Positions 1 to 11,103 of a DNA stretch of 64,000 nucleotides are shown here, piece after piece; position 1 is the first letter of the stretch, and each line of letters opens with the position of its first letter. The position numbers and the translations under genes are program-made. The notes below the pieces were generated by a model. It did not search any database. It was not told the origin of the DNA and saw only the letters and a list, made by a program, of their open reading frames with translations. Source of the stretch: a virus; the IMG/VR virus record IMGVR_UViG_3300027754_000034, positions 1 through 64,000 of that record; one strand, given 5' to 3'.

Positions 1-2140
<2,140 letters not shown>

Positions 2141-2180
2141 TTATTAAGAATCTCTTATTGTTTGTACTGTATTTTAAAAT

Positions 2181-2474
2181 ATGAAAACAAGTAAACTCTC
2201 TAGTTTGTTTGAATTTGGATTAATATTTGAGATCAATAGGCAGGTTTTGCATCCCTTGGGATATTCACTAGCATTTAAAAAGGGGGACGAGGAAGAACCT
2301 GACTCATTAGTTCTTCTAAAAACAGATGATGAGGAAGGCTGTTTATTTCCAGAATCCAATTTTATGGATGGTGCTTCTAGGTTTTCCATGTTCATGAGAA
2401 ACCATGGAGAGGAAGCAATTAAAAACCGCGTTCAAAAATTAGGGTTTATTAGACAGACTAGGTCTGATCAGTGA
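2181..2474 (+). CDS. Small conserved phage protein (LFEFGLIFEINRQVLHPLG type)
   Basis: A 97-residue protein. Its N-terminus (LFEFGLIFEINRQVLHPLG) matches a pattern I recognise from small uncharacterised proteins of many tailed phages, which typically begin with an FEIN...LHPLG motif and end in a short helical segment. An acidic stretch (KGDEEEPD) and a helical C-terminus (FSMFMRNHGEEAIKNRVQKLGF) follow. No enzymatic motif is visible. The ATG at 2181 has no strong ribosome site. The gene is divergent from the collagen gene, and its stop overlaps the start of the next small gene. Function unknown. Confidence 0.75.
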   Translation: MKTSKLSSLFEFGLIFEINRQVLHPLGYSLAFKKGDEEEPDSLVLLKTDDEEGCLFPESNFMDGASRFSMFMRNHGEEAIKNRVQKLGFIRQTRSDQ

Positions 2475-2644
2475 TATCTATATTTTTACTACTGGTAATT
2501 TCAGTAGGAATTATCGCTTTATTAAGTCGGATTAGTAGTCATTCGCCTCAAAGTCATGACCTACATACTAATAAGCTCAGGCGTTTTTATTTAAACACTG
2601 CTATAGATAATGAAAGATTCTCGCGTCGTGATGAGTATCGTTAA
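2471..2644 (+). CDS. Small membrane protein, 57 aa, GTG start
   Basis: A GTG at 2471 overlaps the TGA stop (2472-2474) of the previous gene in a GTGA arrangement, which suggests translational coupling. The 57-residue product starts MISIFLLLVISVGIIALLSR, a single strongly hydrophobic segment of about 17 residues. A polar, basic tail with HTNKLRRFYLNTA and ERFSRRDEYR follows. This looks like a one-pass inner-membrane miniprotein with its charged tail in the cytoplasm. Such genes in phages include spanin, holin and superinfection-exclusion proteins, but nothing in the sequence picks one of these. Confidence 0.55.
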   Translation: MISIFLLLVISVGIIALLSRISSHSPQSHDLHTNKLRRFYLNTAIDNERFSRRDEYR

Positions 2645-2769
2645 TTTTTTGTCGTCTTTATCTGATTCAGAATGAGATGATTTACCTCGTCCAATAGAGC
2701 AAAAAATCATCACACCACTCAGACACATAACATTATTTAAACTGTTAGTGACGGGAGAAAGAAGAAATT

Positions 2770-3243
2770 ATGAGCAGCATTTCTCGTATATCAAGTTTGA
2801 TCCAGCAACTTGCTTCGACCGATCCTAAAAATCCTGAGGTTGAGGTCATTACAAATATGCTGGTTACCGAACTCGGTTCAGGTCATACAGCTTCTGATTC
2901 GATGAATCCGGACGTGCTTCTTGGGCAAATCAAGAAACTGCACACTGCGGCAGTAGTTCCTGCTGCAAATTATGCTAAGATAGCAAATATTACTGCGGGA
3001 TTAGCCCGTCTTGTCGAAATTTCTCGACGTCCTCAAAATTCGAAAATGCGTCCTCGCGTTGCCCAGATCGTGTCAAGATTGGCTGGGATATTCTCGGAGT
3101 GTGATACTGCCGATGAGTTATCGTCACATTCTCTTCTAGAGATTGAAGAAGCAGTCCATAAGTTATATAGTAATGGCACACTGAATAAGCCCAGCACATA
3201 TAACTTTCAGACCCGTGGTAAGGGACATCACGGCGAGTCTTGA
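2770..3243 (+). CDS. Hypothetical helical protein, 157 aa
   Basis: I do not recognise this protein. It is soluble-looking and mostly helical by composition (SRISSLIQQLAS near the N-terminus, then LLGQIKKLHTA and ANITAGLARLVEISRR), with a polar, basic C-terminal tail ending GKGHHGES. No cysteine cluster or membrane segment is visible. An A/G-rich sequence (GGGAGAAAGAAG) just before the ATG serves as ribosome site and supports the start. The next gene begins 6 bp after its stop, so the two are probably co-transcribed. The 125 bp upstream hold no gene that I can support. Confidence 0.7.
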   Translation: MSSISRISSLIQQLASTDPKNPEVEVITNMLVTELGSGHTASDSMNPDVLLGQIKKLHTAAVVPAANYAKIANITAGLARLVEISRRPQNSKMRPRVAQIVSRLAGIFSECDTADELSSHSLLEIEEAVHKLYSNGTLNKPSTYNFQTRGKGHHGES

Positions 3244-3249
3244 GGTATT

Positions 3250-3846
<597 letters not shown>

Positions 3847-4149
3847 CTACTCTCTAGCTCTTTTAGTTCTTTGGCTTCTATAGATTCGTAGTCTGGCGCA
3901 GTTAGCACAAAGTAGTACGCATTTCGATGCCTCTGATATTATCGTGGATTTCGATTTAATCAGCATTTTTGAAATATTGTGTTGTGCGGCGTTTTCTCTA
4001 ACGAAGTCCATTTGACAATGATGAAATCCTTCGCCGCAATCTTTACATGGGTTTGATTTTAATATATTCAACAATTCCCTAGCTTCAAATTTTCGTCTTG
4101 CATTTTGTTGCTTTCTATGGATTTTTATGCTATCTAAAGAATGATTCAT
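3847..4149 (-). CDS. Degenerate HNH-type protein, catalytic His lost
   Basis: A 100-residue protein with the zinc-binding frame of small phage HNH endonucleases: C35-x2-C38 (CKDCG), then a segment matching the usual LDFDHVR strand, then K-C-x3-CANC at 77-84. In active relatives the middle segment carries Asp-His and the last motif is CANCHR. Here they read MDFVRE and CANCAR, so the general-base His is Phe49 and the second His is Ala85. The fold and zinc site look intact but cleavage activity is doubtful. The N-terminus is basic and helical (IHRKQQNARRKFEAR). It may be a decaying mobile nuclease or a DNA-binding protein derived from one. It is convergent with the acidic-tail gene, with adjacent stops at 3846/3847. 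Confidence 0.7.
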   Translation of the reverse strand: MNHSLDSIKIHRKQQNARRKFEARELLNILKSNPCKDCGEGFHHCQMDFVRENAAQHNISKMLIKSKSTIISEASKCVLLCANCARLRIYRSQRTKRARE

Positions 4150-4153
4150 ATTT

Positions 4154-4168
4154 TATAATTAATAAATA
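4154..4168 (+). promoter_or_regulatory. Possible promoter before tail tube gene
   Basis: The 61-bp AT-rich gap before the tube gene contains TATAAT at 4154-4159 and, overlapping, an AATAAATA stretch one base off the T4-type late promoter core TATAAATA. No good -35 box sits 16-18 bp upstream of the TATAAT. A promoter is expected here because the upstream gene points the other way, but its exact site is uncertain. Confidence 0.25.
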
Positions 4169-4210
4169 CATTAACAGATTAATAACTAGTAGTAATTAGA
4201 GGATTTAAAA

Positions 4211-4897
4211 ATGGCAAGACCTAATGACACTTATCTGTACACAGTAGGTAGTAGTCCTAATACAAGAGTAGCTATTTCTCAAAAGAATAGAGTATTTAGT
4301 AAGCCTTACAGTGGCCAGAGTCCCGGCCTTTTTAAACAAGTAGGGGTTCTTGCCACTTTCGACTACACGGAATCCCGATCAATTGATCCGGTTCGAGGGG
4401 TAGGTTTTGGGGATAAAATCGCTGAGTTAGTGCCGGGTGTTACCGACCCAATGGGCATGACCCTGAACCGCACCCTTTTATATACCGCTGGGATTGTTCA
4501 GGAACTAGGATATAAGGGTGGTGTTGATGGTATTGTTCGTTCATTACGCCAGCATAAATGGCCATTTGATATACAATCCGAACTTGTATTTTCAGAGTTA
4601 GTAAACAAGGCTGACAATAATCAGTTTGGGGGTGGGCAAAATGAAATTGGCGGTCCAGGTGGAGGGTTCTCCTTAATAACTTATTTTAAGGGATGCTGGC
4701 TAGAACAATATTCAGTAAGCTTCCCTAGTGATTCTGCAATCGTAATGGAAGATGCCTCTGCTAAGGTCACGGACGTTACGGACGGAACCACACAATACCA
4801 GCCAGGCGATCCTAACTCTTACGGCGAATCTCTCGAATCTGGAAACAACCCATTCTTACAGTCGGGTTCAGGTTCTTTACTCTACGGTCCATTTTAG
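4211..4897 (+). CDS. Putative tail tube protein
   Basis: A 228-residue protein with no membrane segment, Gly-rich loops (NQFGGGQNEIGGPGGGF) and a C-terminal strand pattern TYFKGCWLEQYSVSFPSDS followed by IVMEDASAKVTDV. That pattern resembles tail tube subunits of large myoviruses, in which a late strand pair is followed by an acidic EDA segment. GAGG lies 8 nt before the ATG (TTAGAGGATTTAAAAATGG). The gene stands alone between a likely promoter region and a strong terminator hairpin, as expected for a protein needed in high copy. The tape measure gene follows two genes later, the usual tube-chaperone-tape measure order. A baseplate or other structural role cannot be excluded. Confidence 0.65.
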   Translation: MARPNDTYLYTVGSSPNTRVAISQKNRVFSKPYSGQSPGLFKQVGVLATFDYTESRSIDPVRGVGFGDKIAELVPGVTDPMGMTLNRTLLYTAGIVQELGYKGGVDGIVRSLRQHKWPFDIQSELVFSELVNKADNNQFGGGQNEIGGPGGGFSLITYFKGCWLEQYSVSFPSDSAIVMEDASAKVTDVTDGTTQYQPGDPNSYGESLESGNNPFLQSGSGSLLYGPF

Positions 4898-4905
4898 TCA
4901 CCGTA

Positions 4906-4948
4906 ACAACAAAGGCCAATGGGTTTTATACCTGTTGGCCTTTGTTGT
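4906..4948 (+). terminator. Terminator after the tail tube gene
   Basis: A perfect 14-bp stem (4906-4919 with 4935-4948) encloses a 15-nt loop. The right arm ends TTTGTTGT and is followed by GTTTGG. The hairpin lies 8 nt after the tube stop codon. It probably ends or attenuates the abundant tube transcript so that the tape measure genes are read at a lower level. Confidence 0.75.
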
Positions 4949-4968
4949 GTTTGGTATAGTAATGTGTT

Positions 4969-5877
4969 ATGGAAGATTTTATACTAGAGTTAGAGAATAA
5001 TCTATCGAACGTCGGTGCTAAAAAACTGTGGAAGAGACAAGTAGGAGCCACTTTATTGTGGTTGGCTCCTATTACTTTATCCGGTCAGGAAAGAGTAAAT
5101 GAAGTATTGTCGAATTCTGACTCACTTGGTATGAATGTAGTAAATGAAACTAAACGAGTGACTCTCGCATATGCCATGGTCGGTATAAATGACTTGGACT
5201 TAAGAGAATACCGAGATAGCACCCCCAGATTTCCTCATAAAGGTAAAGATGGTAAAACATTCAAGGTATCCTTGGATAAATATTTATACTTTAAGATGCA
5301 GGATTGGAGTTCTCAATTCATAGATGATGCCTTTAGTATTTACGCTGATTTATTGGAGACTGATCAGAAGGAAAATCTAAAGGGTATAAAATTCGAGAAT
5401 GCTTTGTCGCCCACTGATGAACTTCTCGAACTCGAAAGACGATCTTCGGAGATTCGTCAACAGTTGAATATGCCCTTATTGGTAGAACCACCAAACCTTG
5501 AAGCTAAGGAATATAAATTAACTGACCAAAAAGCAGCGATACTAAAGGAAACTGATTCAAAGCCTGTTGTTGAATTAGATTTCGATCCCTTTGCTCGTGT
5601 AGTGTCTAATCTGGCGTCACCCGCAGAAGAAAAAGCAGACACTGCGGTCAAGGCGGAGGGCGCTCCTGATATGAGTGTGACCTCTCCGGCCCAGAATTTC
5701 ACCGCCACCCCGAAGGGAGCTCCAATGATAGATGTGGAGCTCATCTCTCCCTTTGCTTCGCAAAGCAACACGAATTCGGACGTTATAGATAAACCGTCCG
5801 AAAAATTGACCTCGGCTCCTATAATTGACCCTCAAGTAATAAATGTCAATCCACGCTTTTCACCTCCATTGAGGTAA
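4969..5877 (+). CDS. Possible tail assembly chaperone 1
   Basis: A 302-residue protein with no recognised motif. Residues 1-165 are helical and charged (KKLWKRQVGATLLWLAPITL, ELLELERRSSEIRQQLN). Residues about 190-302 are low-complexity, rich in Pro, Ser, Thr and Ala, and probably disordered. It is the first of two genes between the tube and tape measure genes, the slot that holds tail assembly chaperones in most long-tailed phages. In many phages these two are joined by a -1 frameshift. Here the genes are separate (TAA at 5875-5877, next start at 5881), so any frameshift link is not evident. The role is inferred from position only. Confidence 0.5.
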   Translation: MEDFILELENNLSNVGAKKLWKRQVGATLLWLAPITLSGQERVNEVLSNSDSLGMNVVNETKRVTLAYAMVGINDLDLREYRDSTPRFPHKGKDGKTFKVSLDKYLYFKMQDWSSQFIDDAFSIYADLLETDQKENLKGIKFENALSPTDELLELERRSSEIRQQLNMPLLVEPPNLEAKEYKLTDQKAAILKETDSKPVVELDFDPFARVVSNLASPAEEKADTAVKAEGAPDMSVTSPAQNFTATPKGAPMIDVELISPFASQSNTNSDVIDKPSEKLTSAPIIDPQVINVNPRFSPPLR

Positions 5878-5880
5878 AAA

Positions 5881-7017
5881 TTGGAAGATGCGCGCCAAAA
5901 GAAGAATAGTGGGCGCATAGAAGTAAGCGTCCCTAAAAATTATTCTCCAATCGATGATTCTGTTTGGGAAGATGCAGAATCATATATATTTCAAGGATTC
6001 CTAACTAGTCACGCAGTTATTCAGAATCAATTTTTTGTTTTTAAAACTCTGAATCATCTGGAAATGCGCCAGATAGAATTCATGCGGCCTTCTACTAATT
6101 CGGATTTAGAACGCAGAAATTTCTTTAGAGCAGCATTTATTGCCCAAAGTATATTCATAGTAAATGGAAATAATTCTTTAGTAGATCGAGAGAAGAGCAT
6201 TACAAAGTTAGTAAAAGTGATTTCTAAGTTAGGTTCCGCACATCAGGAAAAAATATTCGAAAATCTTAAGTCACTAAATGAACGAGCTTCTCGTGCTTTT
6301 CCTCTTATAGAAATATACTCATTTGAAAACAGGTCAAGATTCAAGTGGCTCCAGCATGGCGGCACCCCCATCAATAGTGTCAATAATACTGGAATCTCAG
6401 GGACGGATTCTTTGGGACTGAATTGGGCGCAGTCTATGTGGACTGCTCTAAATAAAATATATGATAGAAAAGATCAAGATGAAAAAGATTGGCAAAATGC
6501 GAAGTTTATAGGCGGTTGCTTCGCGGGTAAGGGCATAAGGGCCTTAGATGATAAAGATAGGATGAGAGCCGAGAGGGAAAAAAAGGAAAAAGAAGAATTA
6601 AAATTAAAGGTATTAAGACAATACTTAAATCGTTCGACCAAGAAATTAGAATCGCCAGTTGAGACCGTTATACTTCCAGACGGAAGACAGGCGGAAGTAA
6701 TTAATAGATTTAGAGCTGACAGTGCTGAAGATTTGGCTCGTCAGCTTTCATCTGCTTTGAACAATGAAAAAGACTCTCACGATTTAGCGGTAGAAACTCA
6801 TTTTAGGAATGTAAATGGTCGAAGTCTTGAAATCCATAACGAGAGACAAAATCTTATCAATATATCGAGCCATAAACCACTGAATGAAAACTCAGGGTCA
6901 TCTGTTTTAACGAGAAGTGAAGCTGAAGAAAGAGTCAAAAGACTCAAAGATTTATTAATCAGTCCGGAACAACATATTATTCCGGAAATTAAGAATTCAA
7001 GTTCTGATACACGGTGA
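5881..7017 (+). CDS. Possible tail assembly chaperone 2 (TTG start)
   Basis: A 378-residue protein. The start is TTG at 5881, with GAGG about 8 nt upstream inside the end of the previous gene (CCATTGAGGTAAAAA). The N-terminal 200 residues are helical with aromatic patches (QNQFFVFKTLNHLEMRQIEF, LNWAQSMWTALNKIYDRK). A long charged helix follows (DKDRMRAEREKKEKEELKLK, about residues 220-245), likely a coiled coil, and the tail is polar. It lies 7 bp before the tape measure start. No catalytic motif is visible. It could be a chaperone or a baseplate hub assembly factor. The size and lack of frameshift linkage make homology to the classic chaperones unproven. Confidence 0.5.
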   Translation: MEDARQKKNSGRIEVSVPKNYSPIDDSVWEDAESYIFQGFLTSHAVIQNQFFVFKTLNHLEMRQIEFMRPSTNSDLERRNFFRAAFIAQSIFIVNGNNSLVDREKSITKLVKVISKLGSAHQEKIFENLKSLNERASRAFPLIEIYSFENRSRFKWLQHGGTPINSVNNTGISGTDSLGLNWAQSMWTALNKIYDRKDQDEKDWQNAKFIGGCFAGKGIRALDDKDRMRAEREKKEKEELKLKVLRQYLNRSTKKLESPVETVILPDGRQAEVINRFRADSAEDLARQLSSALNNEKDSHDLAVETHFRNVNGRSLEIHNERQNLINISSHKPLNENSGSSVLTRSEAEERVKRLKDLLISPEQHIIPEIKNSSSDTR

Positions 7018-7024
7018 AATTACG

Positions 7025-10000
7025 ATGGCCGACCGTGAATTAAATATCAATATACCTGTATCTCCTACTTTAGATAGAAAGGCAGTTACAGATTTACGCC
7101 GGGACTTAAGCCAAATGATGAATTCTATCGAGAAGATAGATAATAATATAGGGGGAAAAACCATCAAATCAGCTGCGGCCACAGCAAAACAATTAAAAGA
7201 TATCGCTAAAAGCGCTGCGCAGTTTACAAGTGCCTTATCGAGAGGTACATCAGACGCTTTCAAGGAATTTGATAAATTATCTAAAGAAATAAATCAAAAA
7301 CGGAACGAGGCTAAAAAGTATGCGGAAGAGTTATCAACGTTAGGTGATGATAGTCCTGCAAAAGCCCAGTTGGAAACTAAACTAGCCGAGACAGAAGCTA
7401 AACTAGATGATTTAACGAAATCGGGAAGTGCTTTGATGAAGGGGAATCAAAAGTACTTAAAAGTTGTAAAACTATTAAGCAAGGAACAGGAAAAACAGTT
7501 AAAAAAGGCTAAATCAATGGCTTCTTACGGTAAGGGTGATCTTGCCAAAGGAGTATTCGGAAGCTTAAAAAGAGGTGGTCCCGGTGCTGTTGCGGGGGTA
7601 GCAGAAGCACTAGGTGAGGGTATGTTATCGAGTCGTTCTCGAAAAGCTTTAGCTGCAAAGCGAGAAGAAAAGCGCCTCACCAAATTATCAAGGAGACAAT
7701 TAAAAGCAGGAGACGTAGCTGGGTCCGAATCATCATCATTGGCTGCTGCCTCTTCCGGTGCTCAAGCAGCTAAATTACTAGCTAGTTTAGGCCCCATGGC
7801 GCTTGCAATAGCCGGGACCGTAGCTGCTGTAGGAGGTCTTGCCTATGGATTGGTCAAGGCTAGTCAGTATATATCGGGTCTCAATAAATCACTGGTTGAA
7901 AATATTCCAACCGTAGCTGATTCTACTTATTCTACTAGTAATTATACTAAAGCGTTGGACGAAATGCGGACCTCGTTGCTTGAAAATGAAGAAACTATTA
8001 ATATGTTAGGAGGTACTCTAGAACAGTCAGCAAAGGGTGCCAATGCCTTCAGCACTGGTGTTGGTGGCTTTGTGCGAGGATATAATTTAATCGAGCAAAT
8101 GGATGGGGGGATGAAGGCTTTTCAGACAAATTTAATCGTATATGGGAAAAGTTTAGGAATGACTACTGAGGAAGTAGGAACCCGAATAGCTTCATTTTAT
8201 ACTGATTATGGTTACGGTGCTAAATCTGCAAATGATATGTTCGTGGCATTAATAGATAATGCTCGTGCTGCTAATATGCCGGTTAATAAATTCATGAACA
8301 TATTTGACGAAACTATTCCTGGGCTCAGTTTATATACGAATAGGATGGAAGAACTTACCAATATCATGAGAATGCTTAGTAAAACTATGAGTCCGGACCA
8401 AGTTCGTCAATTCATGCAAGCCCTTGGGCGTGGGTTTAAGGGCAAAGGTCCCATGGATAGACTCCATGATGTCTTAATAGCTGGCCAAGAAAAGTCAGGA
8501 GAATTTAAAATGTCCGGCATACTTAAAGAAGATTTCGCTGGAAAAATGACAGACCTTACAAGGGATATGGGTGATGAGTTATCCGTAAGTCTTCGCCGAG
8601 CCTTTGCTTCAGGTAACGAAACAGAATTCTTACGAGCCATCAAAAAAGCAGAAACAAACCCAACAATACCACCTGCAAAATTGGGTGCGTTAAAGGATAC
8701 ATTTTATGCTGAAAAGATGAGACAAAAGGGAGACCCCCTGAGTTTAGCTACGGCTGCAAAAGCAGGTAGTACTGTGTCATTAGTCAAAAGTATACAAGCT
8801 AAGGGTCAAAATATATTTGGTGATAAATTCGATCGATTTCAAGGAATTTCGGAAATTGCAGGCCAGAAAATCGGAATTAGCAGTGAGGAACAGGAGGCTT
8901 ATAATAGTATGATTGCGGCGATAAAAGAAAACATGGTAGCCATCCATGATAATGGTACGACACAATCTCGTGCGCTTGATAAAGCGTTAGCTGAACAAGT
9001 AGGTAGAAGGCTAGGAAAAAACCCCCTCGATCTTACTCTCCAAGAATTCCAGACTGCTACACAAGATGATATGTTAAAGGCGTTATCATATCATCAAGAG
9101 AACTTAAATAAAATGGATGATGATAAAGACATACAAAAACTTATACGTGATAAAACTACCTCTATAGATGAGAAAATAACTCAGGTTATAGCCAGACTTC
9201 TTCATAAAATATCCGAAACTGTGATGAATATATATGATAAAATAAGCAGTTGGTTTACTTCGTCTACAGCCGTCGATAAAAGTGAAAAACGTTATATTCC
9301 TAAATTAGAATCATATAGAGAACAGTATATGGCTCTAGATGATAAAGATGTAAAAAATAAAGGAATGATATCGAAATCAGAATATAGTGGTGTGTATAGA
9401 CGTGCCATTGAACTAGCGGGCACGGATTTAGGCAGAGATAAATTAGGAAATTCGCAAGTAGTAATGCAAAAGGCAGTTGAAGAAACGTTTGATACCAATA
9501 TTTTGAAGAATTTAGATGCAGACCAATTGCGTTCTGTCGGCATAAGTCCCGATCAATTTATAAAGGGGACTTTTACCCAACAAGAAGATGGTAGTCTTAA
9601 AAAAGAAGAATTAAATCTCCTTGATGTAATGAAGAGAGGAGAATTCGGATATCTTAGTCCCAGAGAATTTTTAGCTCTAGCTGAAATACCAGGCATGAAA
9701 CTTGGTCGCGGTGCCTCCAGTAGAGGAACACATAATTATGACATGCCCGTGGAGAAGATAAAGCCTAAAGCAGAAGCTGATGATACAATAAGAGATGTAG
9801 AAGCTCATAAAGCGAAATTCGCGGAAGGCGGGTTTGGGATGGCTTCGGGAGCTAATAGCTCGTCGTTTGGTGCCAATGCGATGTCGAGTTTTATGAAGGT
9901 GTTTCAAAGCGTTGGCAGTGTTTTTGGTGGTTCGCCTGTTGGCACAGGCTCAACAACCGCAGAAAGTCCTGTTGCAAAAACCGCCGAATCTACAGCTGAT

Positions 10001-10498
10001 ACAGCTGATACCCTAAATAAGGGAGTCGTAAATGAAATAGGTAATGTGGCTGAACTAGTGGGCAAGAATGCAAATGCATTTTTTGCGTCAATGAAGGAAG
10101 CGGTCCGAGGAGGCGTTGAAGTGCCTTTATATGACCATGCTTTATTTTTAGCCAAGATCCAAGCCGACCCTGATTATGCTAAACTTGGGACTGCTAAAAA
10201 TTTACCTCCCCAGGGACTTCATGTGCTTTCAGGTTTTTTCAAAAATGATGGAGAAACTTTTGATGATGCATTCTCCAGAACATTTAATAATACGCCGCAA
10301 TTTGCTGATGGTGGAGTGATGCCACACACGGGTTTGGCTTTGCTTCATGCTGGAGAAATTGTGACCAACCCGGCGAAGGGTCAAAGTACTGGTCCCGCTT
10401 CCGTAGTGATTAACTTACCATTTATGTCGAATGCTACTCCCGGACAAGTTGCTCGGGCTGTGGCTGGAGAAATGTACCGAATTTTCAATATTAAGTGA
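7025..10498 (+). CDS. Tail tape measure protein
   Basis: A 1157-residue protein. It has charged, coiled-coil-like helices at 45-175 (NGAL-poor, rich in Lys, Glu and Ala), a hydrophobic stretch at about 250-285 (GPMALAIAGTVAAVGGLAYG) typical of tape measures that insert into the host membrane, and a long helical body. Near the C-terminus it has the ADGGVMPHTG...LLHAGEIVTNPAKG signature seen in many tape measure proteins. Tape measure length sets tail length at about 0.15 nm per residue, which would predict a tail near 170 nm. Its stop overlaps the next start (GTGA). No peptidase or transglycosylase motif is visible in it; such a domain lies two genes downstream. Confidence 0.88.
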   Translation: MADRELNINIPVSPTLDRKAVTDLRRDLSQMMNSIEKIDNNIGGKTIKSAAATAKQLKDIAKSAAQFTSALSRGTSDAFKEFDKLSKEINQKRNEAKKYAEELSTLGDDSPAKAQLETKLAETEAKLDDLTKSGSALMKGNQKYLKVVKLLSKEQEKQLKKAKSMASYGKGDLAKGVFGSLKRGGPGAVAGVAEALGEGMLSSRSRKALAAKREEKRLTKLSRRQLKAGDVAGSESSSLAAASSGAQAAKLLASLGPMALAIAGTVAAVGGLAYGLVKASQYISGLNKSLVENIPTVADSTYSTSNYTKALDEMRTSLLENEETINMLGGTLEQSAKGANAFSTGVGGFVRGYNLIEQMDGGMKAFQTNLIVYGKSLGMTTEEVGTRIASFYTDYGYGAKSANDMFVALIDNARAANMPVNKFMNIFDETIPGLSLYTNRMEELTNIMRMLSKTMSPDQVRQFMQALGRGFKGKGPMDRLHDVLIAGQEKSGEFKMSGILKEDFAGKMTDLTRDMGDELSVSLRRAFASGNETEFLRAIKKAETNPTIPPAKLGALKDTFYAEKMRQKGDPLSLATAAKAGSTVSLVKSIQAKGQNIFGDKFDRFQGISEIAGQKIGISSEEQEAYNSMIAAIKENMVAIHDNGTTQSRALDKALAEQVGRRLGKNPLDLTLQEFQTATQDDMLKALSYHQENLNKMDDDKDIQKLIRDKTTSIDEKITQVIARLLHKISETVMNIYDKISSWFTSSTAVDKSEKRYIPKLESYREQYMALDDKDVKNKGMISKSEYSGVYRRAIELAGTDLGRDKLGNSQVVMQKAVEETFDTNILKNLDADQLRSVGISPDQFIKGTFTQQEDGSLKKEELNLLDVMKRGEFGYLSPREFLALAEIPGMKLGRGASSRGTHNYDMPVEKIKPKAEADDTIRDVEAHKAKFAEGGFGMASGANSSSFGANAMSSFMKVFQSVGSVFGGSPVGTGSTTAESPVAKTAESTADTADTLNKGVVNEIGNVAELVGKNANAFFASMKEAVRGGVEVPLYDHALFLAKIQADPDYAKLGTAKNLPPQGLHVLSGFFKNDGETFDDAFSRTFNNTPQFADGGVMPHTGLALLHAGEIVTNPAKGQSTGPASVVINLPFMSNATPGQVARAVAGEMYRIFNIK

Positions 10499-11103
10499 AC
10501 ATGCCTGGACCATCCATAAAATACCCCAGATACTCGGGCGGACTATTACCACAGGATTACCAAGGAGGTAAACCTATACTATTTACTGTAGCTCAATTTG
10601 GCGGCACAGACCCCATGTATGACGTAGCCCTCGCATTGTATGTGAACCCTAGTGAACTATCTGAAACTTATACGAAATCCAAAAATGTGGTGATGACTTA
10701 TGGGGGGTTTGTCGAATGGGTGTGGCCCGATGAAATATCGAGCGTTTCTGCTAGTGGTTCTACAGGAGGTTTCATAAGTCCCTCGCAAGGATACACTGCA
10801 GCTTCTTCTAAACAGGTGGGAGCTTTCGGGGCATTGACGGGGAGAAGAGGAACACTAGCATATGAACGGTTTACTGATTTATTGGAATTATTTAGGTCTA
10901 ATGGAATGGTGTATGATTCAGATGGTACTCCCGTTGTGCGTTCGACTGTTTTAATGATTTGGGATAAAGGTGTATATAATGGACACTTCAGCACCTTTAG
11001 TATAAATGAGGATGATGTTAATCCCTTCACCTTAAATCTGTCCTGGGAATTTAAAATAGAGAGCGTTGTTTATAAAATATTAGGGAACCCTAGAGAAAGA
11101 TGA
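10495..11103 (+). CDS. Baseplate/tube-initiator-type protein, 202 aa
   Basis: The GTG at 10495 overlaps the tape measure stop; an ATG at 10501 is an alternative that removes two residues. The core pattern is LYVNPSELSETYTK, GGFVEWVWPDEISSVSASG, a Leu-rich helix with LLELFRSNGMVYD, and NGHFSTFSINEDDVNPFTLN. I recognise this pattern from baseplate-hub proteins that follow the tape measure gene in many phages. The same pattern appears, divergently, in the C-terminal part of the next protein, so the two are paralogues. It probably caps or starts the tail tube at the baseplate. Its stop overlaps the next start in ATGA. Confidence 0.6.
   Translation: MNMPGPSIKYPRYSGGLLPQDYQGGKPILFTVAQFGGTDPMYDVALALYVNPSELSETYTKSKNVVMTYGGFVEWVWPDEISSVSASGSTGGFISPSQGYTAASSKQVGAFGALTGRRGTLAYERFTDLLELFRSNGMVYDSDGTPVVRSTVLMIWDKGVYNGHFSTFSINEDDVNPFTLNLSWEFKIESVVYKILGNPRER

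Noticed and set aside
2676-2711. 8-bp inverted repeat (GATGATTT/AAATCATC) in the gap before 2770
   Set aside because: The loop is 20 nt, the stem is AT-rich and no T-run follows, so it is too weak to call a terminator.
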